Part shown: piece by piece, positions 34,097-42,910 of the stretch | Layout of the letters: each line of letters starts with the position of its first letter | Position numbering within the stretch: the first letter of the stretch is position 1 | Origin: an uncultured Lachnospiraceae bacterium | GTDB taxonomy: Bacteria; Bacillota; Clostridia; Lachnospirales; Lachnospiraceae | Reading direction: 5' to 3' | Assembly: GCA_910578845.1 (NCBI GenBank) | Contig: CAJTSL010000005.1 | Span: 403 to 64,402 of the forward strand | DNA length: 64,000 nt | Made by a program: the position numbers and the translations under genes | The notes under the pieces: model-generated | Seen by the model: the letters and a program-made list of their open reading frames with translations, nothing else | Database searches by the model: none | What the model was told of the DNA's origin: nothing

Positions 34097-35896
34097 ATGG
34101 GAAATAGGAGAATTAATTTATATACGTTTTGTAGGAAGATGACAAAACTATTACCGTTTCATACGGTGTTCTATGTAATATCTCAAGGATTAGGGGCATT
34201 GATTCCTGCGGCGCAGACTTTGGCGATTGCCATGTTTATCAATAACGTATCCGCCTCAAATGCGGATCAGCCTTATGATGCAAAGGTTATCTTCTCTTTA
34301 TTACTGATTCTGGCGTGTGTCTTTTTCCAGAATGTTATGCCTGTAATAACACGGGTCGTAAATGTATCGAAGAGAAACAGGCTTACGTTACATATGAATC
34401 ATATATTGTTAGAAAAGCAAATGAACCTTTCTTACCGGTACATAGAAGACAATCATACCTGTAATTTGATTTATCGTGTACGGGATAATTGTGTCAATTA
34501 TTTTGACGAGGGTTATACCAATGTGATCAATAGTTTGGCGCTTTTTGTAAAGCTGGCCTCATTGATGTTAATTATTTTCAAGGCGAGTATGATAAGCGGT
34601 TTGGTAATTTTGGTGATCGTATACCCATTGCTTTTTTTGGCGATGAAGACCGGAAGGGCAAATTATGTACTGGAACAAGACGCAGAGACAACAAAAAGAA
34701 AATATCAATATTTATTTTCCGTTCTGACCGGTAAAGAGGCTGCAAATGAGAGAAATCTGTTTGGGTTTAGCAAAAACATAACAGAGCGATATAACGAATT
34801 GTTTGATGTTGCATTTGAAAAAGAAGCGAAGATCATAAATAAACGCTACGCTAACATGAAGAGTGGCTCCATTGTCACATTGATTGTTTCGATTTGCATT
34901 ATGGCAATTATGTTGCCTAGATTATTCAGAAATGAAATATCAGCAGGACTTTATATCGGACTGGCAGGGGCGGTTTTGGATTTAATCCAAAGTATGTCTT
35001 GGCAATTAGCCGGAATGATGCAGAATTATGCTAAGCTAAATCAGTTTTTTGGTGATTATAACCGGTACATGGAGCTGGATGAGCAGGTGGGCGCTGAGGA
35101 AGATGCCCAAATAATGTCTGCGCCAGAGGAACCGTCACTGGAATTTAGAAATGTCAGTTTCCGGTATCCGGGAACTGACAGGTATATCCTAAAGAACTGT
35201 TCTTTTACGCTTGCGGGAGGATGTAGTTACGCTGTAGTCGGAGAAAATGGGGCAGGGAAAACAACGATTGCAAAGCTGGTAATGGGATTATATGGTGATT
35301 ATAAGGGCGATATTTTAATCAATGGCCGCAATGTAAAAGAGTATTCTTATGGGGAATTAAAGGGATTGGTTGCAGCGGTATTCCAGGATTTTGCAAGATA
35401 CGAGCTTACTGTAGAGGAGAACATTGGGATAGGAAAGATTGTGCAGTATTCCCGGGCTGGCTCAGAAAAAAATGAAATTGAGAATATATGTGATGGACTA
35501 AATATGACGGATTGGATTCATTCCTTCCCCGGAGGGTTTGATACAATGTTAGGGAAATTAGAAGAAGGGGGAGTCGATTTATCCGGAGGGCAATGGCAGA
35601 AAATTGCAATTGCCAGATTGTTATACAGTAAAGCGCCTATTAATATTCTGGATGAACCGACTGCGGCTATGGATGCCGTAGCGGAATCTAAGGTTTACGA
35701 ACTTTTCCAAAAGCTGAATATCGGGAAGTTCAATATCCTCATCACACATCGGATGGGGGCAGCGCGCATAGCGGACGAAATTCTGGTGCTTCAAAATGGC
35801 GCAGTGGTAGAACAGGGAAAGCATGATTGGCTTATGAAGATAGAGAATGGTGTTTATAGGAAGATGTATGAGAGTCAGAGGCAGTGGTATGAATAA
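34097..35896 (+). CDS. ABC exporter, fused membrane and ATPase domains (first of a pair)
   Basis: A 599-aa half-transporter. Six membrane segments (about 20-310) come before an ATPase domain with Walker A GENGAGKTT (about 390), the Q-loop VFQDFARYE, signature LSGGQWQK and Walker B NILDEPTAAMDA, ending in ITHRMGA. It is built like exporters of peptides, toxins or drugs and is not like BceAB. It overlaps the next ABC gene by eight bases, so the two probably form a heterodimer. Both look richer in A+T than the flanking Bce genes. No toxin or peptide precursor gene is seen beside it. Confidence 0.92.
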   Translation: MGNRRINLYTFCRKMTKLLPFHTVFYVISQGLGALIPAAQTLAIAMFINNVSASNADQPYDAKVIFSLLLILACVFFQNVMPVITRVVNVSKRNRLTLHMNHILLEKQMNLSYRYIEDNHTCNLIYRVRDNCVNYFDEGYTNVINSLALFVKLASLMLIIFKASMISGLVILVIVYPLLFLAMKTGRANYVLEQDAETTKRKYQYLFSVLTGKEAANERNLFGFSKNITERYNELFDVAFEKEAKIINKRYANMKSGSIVTLIVSICIMAIMLPRLFRNEISAGLYIGLAGAVLDLIQSMSWQLAGMMQNYAKLNQFFGDYNRYMELDEQVGAEEDAQIMSAPEEPSLEFRNVSFRYPGTDRYILKNCSFTLAGGCSYAVVGENGAGKTTIAKLVMGLYGDYKGDILINGRNVKEYSYGELKGLVAAVFQDFARYELTVEENIGIGKIVQYSRAGSEKNEIENICDGLNMTDWIHSFPGGFDTMLGKLEEGGVDLSGGQWQKIAIARLLYSKAPINILDEPTAAMDAVAESKVYELFQKLNIGKFNILITHRMGAARIADEILVLQNGAVVEQGKHDWLMKIENGVYRKMYESQRQWYE

Positions 35897-37664
35897 AAAA
35901 GGATTTGTATATTACAATTTAGTGGGATTAAAGGTTTTGTTTCGTTTACAGCGAAAATCTATGTGTCTTTATTGTATCCTGCAATTAATACATGGGTTGT
36001 CTTATGTGGCACAGGTCTTCTTTCTTCAGAGATTCTATGACTCGATTACGGCATATGATTCTGCGACAGAACAATATAGTGTCGTAATCAATTTGATTTT
36101 CATGGGGCTGTCTTTTTTGCTGGCGCAGATCATGAATGGCGTGGCAAACAGTTATGGGCAGATTCTGAACGAGGCATTGCAAAAAGGCTTACATGGTATC
36201 TTGTATCAAAGAATATCGCTAATGGATTCCATGGAATTTGAGCATCCACAGAAACTGGATATGATCAATAAGGCTGTTAATGGCAGTCAGACGATATTCT
36301 GGGTAAGTACTGCGCTTTTGGATATTGTATTCTTTTATTTTTCCTATTTCGGAATGATGAGCTGCTATCTTTTCTCAATGCAGCCGTTGTTAGCGGTGAG
36401 CGTAATTCTGGTTTTTGTGCCGAATGTTATTTCTTATTTTATTCATATGATATCGTTTCGCAAATTGGAAAACCGGATTGCGCCGATGCGAAGAAAAACA
36501 GAATCTTTTTTAGGGTACATGACAGGAAAAGAATATGTAAAAGAAACAAGGCATTTGGGACTGTATCATTTCTTTTGCGAACGGTATGAAAATACATTGC
36601 GAAAAATAAATGAACTGAATCTGAAACTGCAATACAAGAAAAGTTTTATTGATTTTATAGTCTGTACGATGACAGTAATATTCTATGGGGGCATTGTATT
36701 TATGTTGTACCGATATGCAGTCATCAATCAGATTACACCGGGAGCGTTTGCAGCGGTATTGCTTTCATTGAAGCAGTTTTACGGGTTTATGTACGAATTA
36801 ATAGAAGAGCGATTTGCTTGGGCGTCTCAAAATGTCATTTCCATTGAAAATTATTTAAAATGTATTGAGGGATATCACAATGAGAAGGAATCATGCCATT
36901 ATGAAAAAGACATGAATATTGTGCTTAAGAATGTGTGCTTTACATATCCTTCCGGTTCAAAATATGCATTGGATCATGTTAATCTGACGATCCCTTATGG
37001 CCAAACGATTGCACTGGTTGGGGAAAACGGCAGTGGAAAGTCTACTTTATGCTCTGTGATAGAAGGGTTGTATGCCCCCTGTCAAGGAGATATCGTTTTT
37101 AACATAAGCGGCGCCAAAGAGACTTCCGTAAAGGGAAAAAAACGTATCGGCATTTCTGCGGTATTTCAAAAGTTTGTGCAATATCGGATGAGCATAAAGG
37201 ACAATATTACCATTAGTGATATGGGGAAAAACACCAGTGATAAAGGTATTGAAAAGATATGCAATAATGTAGATATACATTTAGACAAAGATGGAATTGG
37301 CGCTATGCTCGGAAGAGAATTTGACGGAAGAGAGCTTTCCGGCGGACAATGGCAGAGAATAGCCATTGCCAGGGGGATATACCGGGACTGTAATCTGATG
37401 ATCATGGACGAGCCGACTTCAGCGATAGATCCGCTTGAAGAATCAAAGCTGTTTGAGAAAATCCATGAGTATTCTGGCGACAAAACAGCTATCATAGTAA
37501 CACATAGGATGGCTCTTGCAAAATTGGCGGACAGGGTACTGGTCATGAAGAACGGAAAAATAGTGCAGGACGGGACACATGAGCAACTTTTACAGGAAGA
37601 AGGAGAGTATAAAAAATTATATTCGATGCAGATGAAATGGTATATGGAATCCAATGTCGTATGA
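35889..37664 (+). CDS. ABC exporter, fused membrane and ATPase domains (second of a pair)
   Basis: A 591-aa half-transporter. The start at 35889 (MNKKGFVYYN) has GAGG at eight bases. Six membrane segments are followed by an ATPase with Walker A GENGSGKST, VFQKFVQYRMS, signature LSGGQWQRIAIARG, Walker B LMIMDEPTSAIDP and VTHRMALA. The signature and Walker motifs are intact, so both ATP sites of a heterodimer with the upstream protein could work. It lies inside a BceRS-BceAB cassette; an antimicrobial-peptide detoxification or export role is inferred from that. Confidence 0.92.
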   Translation: MNKKGFVYYNLVGLKVLFRLQRKSMCLYCILQLIHGLSYVAQVFFLQRFYDSITAYDSATEQYSVVINLIFMGLSFLLAQIMNGVANSYGQILNEALQKGLHGILYQRISLMDSMEFEHPQKLDMINKAVNGSQTIFWVSTALLDIVFFYFSYFGMMSCYLFSMQPLLAVSVILVFVPNVISYFIHMISFRKLENRIAPMRRKTESFLGYMTGKEYVKETRHLGLYHFFCERYENTLRKINELNLKLQYKKSFIDFIVCTMTVIFYGGIVFMLYRYAVINQITPGAFAAVLLSLKQFYGFMYELIEERFAWASQNVISIENYLKCIEGYHNEKESCHYEKDMNIVLKNVCFTYPSGSKYALDHVNLTIPYGQTIALVGENGSGKSTLCSVIEGLYAPCQGDIVFNISGAKETSVKGKKRIGISAVFQKFVQYRMSIKDNITISDMGKNTSDKGIEKICNNVDIHLDKDGIGAMLGREFDGRELSGGQWQRIAIARGIYRDCNLMIMDEPTSAIDPLEESKLFEKIHEYSGDKTAIIVTHRMALAKLADRVLVMKNGKIVQDGTHEQLLQEEGEYKKLYSMQMKWYMESNVV

Positions 37665-37717
37665 GTGGTTAAAAAAATTACCCGTATGGGTACAATAGTG
37701 GATAACAAACCCTGCAC

Positions 37718-37737
37718 TTCTTACGTTTCTGTAAGAA
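37718..37737 (+). promoter_or_regulatory. likely BceR-type operator upstream of bceAB
   Basis: TTCTTAC-GTTTCT-GTAAGAA is a perfect 7-bp inverted repeat, and a further GTAAG follows at 37742-37746. A TACAAT -10-like element is at 37756-37761 with no -35, as expected for an activated promoter. BceR-type regulators bind such repeats ahead of their transporter genes; the exact site for this regulator is inference. Confidence 0.6.
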
Positions 37738-37819
37738 CTTTGTAAGGAAATCTGATACAATGAAAAGCATATGTTCCGTACAATTTGTTTATATAAGAAA
37801 AAGAAACGGAGGAAGCGAT

Positions 37820-38599
37820 ATGGGCACGATTTTACAGATAGAGCATATCCAGAAGTATTATGGGAATGAGGGAAATATTACCCAGGCGATTAAGGATATT
37901 AGTTTTTCTGTCAAGGAAGGAGAATTTCTGGCTATTATGGGGGCTTCCGGCTCCGGCAAGACGACGTTGTTAAACTGTATTTCTACGATTGATACGGTCA
38001 GTGCAGGGCATATTTGTTTAGAGGGACGTGACATTACGGAGATTAAGCCTAAAGAGCTGGCGCGGTTTAGGAGGGAGAACCTGGGGTTCGTGTTCCAGGA
38101 TTTTAATCTTCTAGATACGCTGACAATTTCAGAAAATATCGCATTGGCGTTGGCGATCAATAAAGTCCCGGCAAAAGATGTGGAGGCGCGTGTGAAGGAA
38201 ATCGCCAAAAAACTGAATATCGGTGATATTCTGGAGAAATATCCTTATCAGGTATCAGGCGGGCAAAAGCAGCGCTGTGCCTGTGCAAGGGCAATTATCA
38301 ATCATCCCAAACTGCTCTTGGCAGATGAGCCTACGGGCGCGCTCGACAGTCATTCTGCGCAGATGCTGCTTTCTACGATGCAGAAGATCCATGAGCAGCT
38401 TGGAGCGACGATACTGATGGTGACGCATGATGCATTTACTGCTAGTTATGCCGGGCGTATTCTTTTCTTGCAGGACGGGGAGCTTTTCACACAGCTCCAT
38501 AAAGGCAGTGACAGCAGGCGGGCGTTTTTCGAGAAAATCTTGCATGTCCTGACAATGATAGGAGGGGGAGAGAGTCATGTATGTGAAGCTTGTTCTTAA
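37820..38599 (+). CDS. BceA-like ABC transporter ATPase
   Basis: A 259-aa ATPase. The start at 37820 has GGAGG at six bases; the longer ORF start at 37760 lies over the promoter. Walker A GASGSGKTT, Q-loop VFQDFNLLDTL, signature VSGGQKQRCACARA, Walker B LLLADEPTGALDS and VTHDAF. The order matches the MacB/LolD-like BceA group, which detaches peptide antibiotics from lipid II-cycle intermediates and signals to the kinase. It overlaps the permease gene by 23 bases. Confidence 0.94.
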   Translation: MGTILQIEHIQKYYGNEGNITQAIKDISFSVKEGEFLAIMGASGSGKTTLLNCISTIDTVSAGHICLEGRDITEIKPKELARFRRENLGFVFQDFNLLDTLTISENIALALAINKVPAKDVEARVKEIAKKLNIGDILEKYPYQVSGGQKQRCACARAIINHPKLLLADEPTGALDSHSAQMLLSTMQKIHEQLGATILMVTHDAFTASYAGRILFLQDGELFTQLHKGSDSRRAFFEKILHVLTMIGGGESHVCEACS

Positions 38600-40823
38600 G
38601 AATGCCAGAAAGTCAGTAAAAGATTATTTGATCTATATCGTGACTATGACGATTTCTGTCGCGCTATTTTATTCTTTTTTGTCTATTTCCAGTAGATATT
38701 ATCAGCCGGATATAGGGACGGCATATGAGTTCCGGATTTTGGGCGATGGCATGAAGATGGCGATTTGCGCAGTTACCTTATTACTGCTGTTCCTAATCCG
38801 TTATGTCAATTCTTATATGCTCAAGCAGAGGCAGAAGGAGTTTGCGGTGCAATCCATTATGGGGATGGAGCAGAAGACAATTGGTATGCTGTTTTTTGCA
38901 GAGACATTTATAATGGGGCTGCTTGCGATTGCTATCGGCATTGCCATTGGTGTATTTACCTCTCAGTTTATTACAGCAATGCTGCTTACTTCTTATGGGA
39001 AAAGTTATCAGATAGCCTGGACGCTGTTCCCGGATACGGTATTTCTTACGGTCGCTTTTTTCTGTTGCAGTTTTATTGTGGTGGGGATGTTCCATATTCA
39101 TTCGATCAGGAAACTGCAAGTGATTGATATGCTTTTAGCGGACAGGGAAAATGAACCTTCTCTGAAAAAGAGCCTCCAGATGCCGGTCGTCATTATCTTG
39201 TTTGAATTGTTTACCTGTTGGATGCTTGTGACAGGCATTCGGAAATATTATTTCTATTATGACAGCCGCTTCGGGATGTTGGTGAAGATCGTATTCTGGG
39301 GCAATATGCTATTGCCTGCGATTACGCTGCTAGTACCTATGATATGGCGGCTTTTCGTACGGAGAATGTCCGGTGGACGCATAGACGGAGGAGGGGACGG
39401 GGGGCCCGGATTTCCTATATTGGTCATCGCTTTGCTTATATGCGCGGTTTTCAACGCAATTTGCGCATGCGGCGTGCCGTTTATAATAAGACGGTATTAT
39501 ATTGTGCTTAATCCTGAATCGACTGACGAGTATATCATTTTTGTCCTGGCTAATTTATTGTTCATAATTTGTGCCGTTATTTATCTGGCAAGCCGCGTCT
39601 TGCTCGCTTTTAAGGAAATGTCGCCGGAACATAAGTACCATGGGCAGAATCTCTTCTTCTGGGGACAAATCATCTCGAAATTATCTACGACGAATAAGAC
39701 GATGACGTTAATCAGTATGACATTGGCGTTGGCGGTTTTCTTATTCATGGCGGCTCCGGTTCTCGTAGGATGGGCATCCGGGTTTCTGGATGTACGCGCA
39801 AAATATGATGTGCAGATTTTCACATGGTATAACCAGATTTATGATGAAGAAAAGCTTCCAAGAGGCAATTATTCAATTGTATCGGATTTCTTGGCAGAAC
39901 ATGAGATAGAAGCGGCATACGATCGTATTTTTAATTTATACTTGCCTCAAAGAACGGATTTCCACAAGCGGGTGAAATGGGATTTCCCTGCGGTGGCTAT
40001 TTCTTTAAGCGACTATAATGAAATCCGGAAGATGTTAGGATATGAAACGATTTCGTTGGCGGAAGATGAATTCACGACCCAGTGGCAGTCGATTGCAACG
40101 CAAGAAGAGAGGAATGAGTATTTGCAGGCGCATACAGCCGTAGAGACGGATGCCGGAGAGTTGGCGCTTTCAAGGCAAGCTTATTATACAGAGGCTATTG
40201 GGGAGACAGTTTATAATTTATACACGGATGTGCTATTGGTATTTCCCGATGAAATATGCAAGGGATTGCTTCCTGTTATGCGTAACCGCTATATTATGAC
40301 GAAAGAAAACATTACCTATGCGGAGGCCAGTGCGCTACAAGATATTTTCTACTTAGAATATCCGGAGGAGGGAGATAGCGGTGCGGATTTACGTATGAAA
40401 ACTTTGCAAGTTAATGATACGAAAGCAAATATGTTTGTCTTACAAGCGGTCATGATCTATGGGGGTGTCGTATTGATGGTCATCTGCCTGACGATCCTTT
40501 CTTTGCAGCAGCTCTTAGACGCCGGGCATTACCAATACCGTTTCGGCGTATTGCGGAAGCTCGGCGTGGAGGAAAAGGATATTGGGAGCCTTGTCTTAAA
40601 ACAGTTAGGGGTATGGTTTGGATTGCCGGTGACAGTAGCGATTTTGGCGGCAATCGTAATTGTGGCCTATTTTATCAGTTCGGTGAGTGTGGAAATTTCA
40701 GCTTATATCGGATTTGGCACATTAATGCCGCAGATTTTCATAACTGCCGGGATTCTTGCCATGTTGCTGTCTTGTTATTTCCTAAGTACATGGATTTTGT
40801 TCCGGCGGGCGATTTGCCCTTAA
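38577..40823 (+). CDS. BceB-like ABC transporter permease
   Basis: A 748-aa permease with ten expected membrane segments: FtsX-like start VKNARKSVKDYLIYIVTMTISVALFY, a second FtsX unit at the C-terminus (FGVLRKLGVEEKDIGS) and, between segments 7 and 8, a large outside domain (about 410-610) that senses the peptide. Length is normal for BceB (about 640-750). It functions with BceA and controls BceS. Together with the upstream regulator and kinase this is a full Bce module, but the ligand is unknown. Confidence 0.93.
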   Translation: MYVKLVLKNARKSVKDYLIYIVTMTISVALFYSFLSISSRYYQPDIGTAYEFRILGDGMKMAICAVTLLLLFLIRYVNSYMLKQRQKEFAVQSIMGMEQKTIGMLFFAETFIMGLLAIAIGIAIGVFTSQFITAMLLTSYGKSYQIAWTLFPDTVFLTVAFFCCSFIVVGMFHIHSIRKLQVIDMLLADRENEPSLKKSLQMPVVIILFELFTCWMLVTGIRKYYFYYDSRFGMLVKIVFWGNMLLPAITLLVPMIWRLFVRRMSGGRIDGGGDGGPGFPILVIALLICAVFNAICACGVPFIIRRYYIVLNPESTDEYIIFVLANLLFIICAVIYLASRVLLAFKEMSPEHKYHGQNLFFWGQIISKLSTTNKTMTLISMTLALAVFLFMAAPVLVGWASGFLDVRAKYDVQIFTWYNQIYDEEKLPRGNYSIVSDFLAEHEIEAAYDRIFNLYLPQRTDFHKRVKWDFPAVAISLSDYNEIRKMLGYETISLAEDEFTTQWQSIATQEERNEYLQAHTAVETDAGELALSRQAYYTEAIGETVYNLYTDVLLVFPDEICKGLLPVMRNRYIMTKENITYAEASALQDIFYLEYPEEGDSGADLRMKTLQVNDTKANMFVLQAVMIYGGVVLMVICLTILSLQQLLDAGHYQYRFGVLRKLGVEEKDIGSLVLKQLGVWFGLPVTVAILAAIVIVAYFISSVSVEISAYIGFGTLMPQIFITAGILAMLLSCYFLSTWILFRRAICP

Positions 40824-41086
40824 ACGGCGGACAAAGTATGGGCAATGGTAATGGCGAGGATGATAGTGGGACGATAACGAGGGTAATGATGGGCATGGCA
40901 AGGGAAGCATATTTGTATTAATAAAGAAAATGACCGGAAGTGATTGCTATTTCCTGATAAGTCGATTATCATAAATGGGAAAATGTATGGAACCCGCTGA
41001 TTTTAGCGCCAGTTCAAATTATGCGCAAAGGAGCGGGCGCCTGTACGGCATTTTAGTAAAAACGATATGATAATGGGAGGCGCGCT

Positions 41087-41488
41087 GTGGCAATAAAGAG
41101 AGGAAAAAACGGAGGCATTAGCCATAAAAATACGGATTGGAAAAGCTATTTTGGGGATGAGAATTATGAGAAATATGTGAAGGAGTATAGAGAGAGCGTT
41201 AAGAAATCGTATGAAGATCAAAGAAAAGCGCAGGAAAGTATTGCGTCCTTCAATAGAGAAGTGCTGAATATGCATCTGTATGATCGGGACAGTGAGGGGA
41301 AAATAGTGCCCGGTTCATTTAGGCTGGGACTGATACAGGAAATGAATCTAGAAACTTTTCAAAAGTTCTCTAACTCGCTAAGCGCACAAGAGAAAGAACT
41401 GTACAATAGCCAAATGGATAGAGAAAGCCAGGAAGCCTTTGCAGCGTATAACGAGAATTGTTATGAAGAAGAATGGGAAGAAGGATAA
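41087..41488 (+). CDS. hypothetical protein, charged and helical
   Basis: A 133-aa soluble protein that starts with GTG preceded by GGGAGG at six bases. It has a basic start, then long charged helices (YEKYVKEYRESVKKSYEDQRK), several aromatic residues and a strongly acidic end (CYEEEWEEG). I do not recognise a family. It lies 263 bp after bceB and 42 bp before the Vsr-like gene, with which it may share a transcript. Confidence 0.7.
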   Translation: MAIKRGKNGGISHKNTDWKSYFGDENYEKYVKEYRESVKKSYEDQRKAQESIASFNREVLNMHLYDRDSEGKIVPGSFRLGLIQEMNLETFQKFSNSLSAQEKELYNSQMDRESQEAFAAYNENCYEEEWEEG

Positions 41489-41530
41489 TCTTGTCATGGA
41501 ATGTGGCGTGTATAATAGAGGCAGGGATAA

Positions 41531-42013
41531 ATGATGACAAAAGAGCCAAGCAGCACCAAAGTCCCGCGCTTCCACGGGGAAGTAACGGAGAAAAGCCATA
41601 AAAATATGAGCAGCATACATGGGAAAGATACTAGTATTGAGCTGGCGCTCCGGAAAGAGCTTTGGCGCAGAGGTTATCGGTACCGGAAGAATTGTAAAGA
41701 CTTGCCGAGGAAGCCTGATATTGTGCTGACCAAATATAAAATCGCGATATTCTGTGACAGTGAGTTTTTCCATGGGAAGGACTGGGAAACGTTAAAACCA
41801 AAACTGGAAAATGGCAAAAATCCCGATTACTGGGTGAAGAAAATCCAGAGGAACATAGAACGGGATGGGGAAAAAGATAAAGAATTATTATTCGCAGGAT
41901 GGACAGTCATTCATTTCTGGGGAAATGATATCCTAAAAAAATTGGATGAATGTGTGAAAGTAATAGAAGATGCCATATTTGACATTATCCTGGCAGATGG
42001 GGATAAGGAATAA
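41531..42013 (+). CDS. Vsr-like very short patch repair endonuclease
   Basis: A 160-aa PD-(D/E)xK nuclease of the Vsr family: NMSSIHGKDTSIELALRKEL (about 26-45), RGYRYRKN, LPRKPDIVLTKYKIAIF with the catalytic Asp, then FFHGKDW and YWVKKIQRNIERD, ending GWTVIHFWGNDI. The zinc-binding Cys residues of E. coli Vsr (in GCFWHHHHC and VWEC) are absent here. True Vsr corrects T:G mismatches made by a cytosine methyltransferase, yet no such enzyme is coded nearby. It could be an orphan repair enzyme or part of a defence island. Confidence 0.85.
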   Translation: MMTKEPSSTKVPRFHGEVTEKSHKNMSSIHGKDTSIELALRKELWRRGYRYRKNCKDLPRKPDIVLTKYKIAIFCDSEFFHGKDWETLKPKLENGKNPDYWVKKIQRNIERDGEKDKELLFAGWTVIHFWGNDILKKLDECVKVIEDAIFDIILADGDKE

Positions 42014-42073
42014 GGCTTATCGCGTATGGCTTTGATAGCAATTTCTCTAAAAATGCTTAAGAGGCTCTGTTAC

Positions 42074-42101
42074 TTGACTTATCTATTCTTTCCGATATAC
42101 T
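42074..42101 (+). promoter_or_regulatory. promoter of pseF-pseI
   Basis: TTGACT (42074-42079), 16 bp, TATACT (42096-42101), about 45 bp before the pseF ATG. Confidence 0.65.
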
Positions 42102-42145
42102 AAAAACAGGTGATATAGTAGCAAGAAAAGGAAAGGACGAATGAA

Positions 42146-42847
42146 ATGATAGAAGGAACATCCATTGCCATGATTACGGCAAGGGGCAAAAGCAAGCGGA
42201 TTCCCCGTAAGAATATCAAAGAGTTCTGCGGTAAGCCGATCATGGAATATTCCATAGAAGCGGCGCTTGCCGCCAATATTTTCACTGAAGTCATGGTATC
42301 TACTGATGATGAGGAGATTGCCCGGATCGCCAGAAAGGCGGGCGCACAAGTCCCTTTTATGAGAAGTGATGAAACGGCAAGTGATTATGCGTCTACGGAC
42401 GATGTCATTATGGAGGTATTAAAGTGGTACGAACAACAGGGGAGGGAATTTGAGGCTTTCTGTTGCTTATATCCTACCGCGCCTTTTGTTACTGCGAAAA
42501 AGCTACAAGCGGCTATGGCCTTATTAGAGCATGCCGATTCGGTTATGCCTGTCGTGGCCTTCTCCTATCCGCCGCAGCGGTGCATGATCTTGAATGAGCA
42601 GGGAGAGCTGCGGATGAAATGGCCGGAGTATGCAAAGAGCCGTTCCCAGGATTTAGAGCCTTATTATCATGATTGTGGACAGTTCTATTGCTGCCGGACA
42701 AAGCCTTTTATGGAATATGGGACGACGGATTTACCGCATATGGTGCCGATGGTGGTGAGCGAATTGGAAGTACAGGATATAGATAATATAGAGGACTGGG
42801 AGATCGCAGAGCTTAAGTACCATAGGATGCAACAGTCTCTCTGCTGA
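42146..42847 (+). CDS. pseF: pseudaminic acid cytidylyltransferase
   Basis: A 233-aa enzyme that activates pseudaminic acid with CTP. The nucleotide loop is ITARGKSKRIPRKNIKEFCGKP (about 10-31), followed by VSTDDEEIA, RSDETASDYASTDDVI and YPTAPFVTAKKL, and the end LEVQDIDNIEDWEIAE. It belongs to the NeuA/PseF family; PseF is preferred over sialic acid CMP synthase because a PseI-type synthase follows and pseB/C/G are in the same region. Its stop lies in an intergenic repeat. Confidence 0.92.
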   Translation: MIEGTSIAMITARGKSKRIPRKNIKEFCGKPIMEYSIEAALAANIFTEVMVSTDDEEIARIARKAGAQVPFMRSDETASDYASTDDVIMEVLKWYEQQGREFEAFCCLYPTAPFVTAKKLQAAMALLEHADSVMPVVAFSYPPQRCMILNEQGELRMKWPEYAKSRSQDLEPYYHDCGQFYCCRTKPFMEYGTTDLPHMVPMVVSELEVQDIDNIEDWEIAELKYHRMQQSLC

Positions 42848-42884
42848 GCCGGGATATGGCTTAAACGCAGTGAACTGCTCTGAT
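42846..42884 (+). repeat. intergenic repeat (family 2, copy C)
   Basis: GAGCCGGGATATGGCTTAAA and the ending CTGCTCTGATACGG parallel the elements at 21601 and 34032. It overlaps the pseF stop codon. A following stretch GAGATTAGT before the GTG start of pseI is also found before the GT2 start at 21667. Confidence 0.7.
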
Positions 42885-42910
42885 ACGGAGAGAAAGGAAC
42901 CGAGATTAGT

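Noticed and set aside
34097..37664. Lantibiotic or RiPP biosynthesis cluster around the ABC pair
   Set aside because: No precursor peptide, modification enzyme or protease was seen beside the exporters.
40613..40921. 102-aa reading frame at the end of bceB
   Set aside because: It lies mostly in another frame within the permease gene and has no separate start signal.
41491..41516. TTGTCA / TATAAT as the Vsr promoter
   Set aside because: The spacer is 14 bp, too short for a sigma-A promoter.
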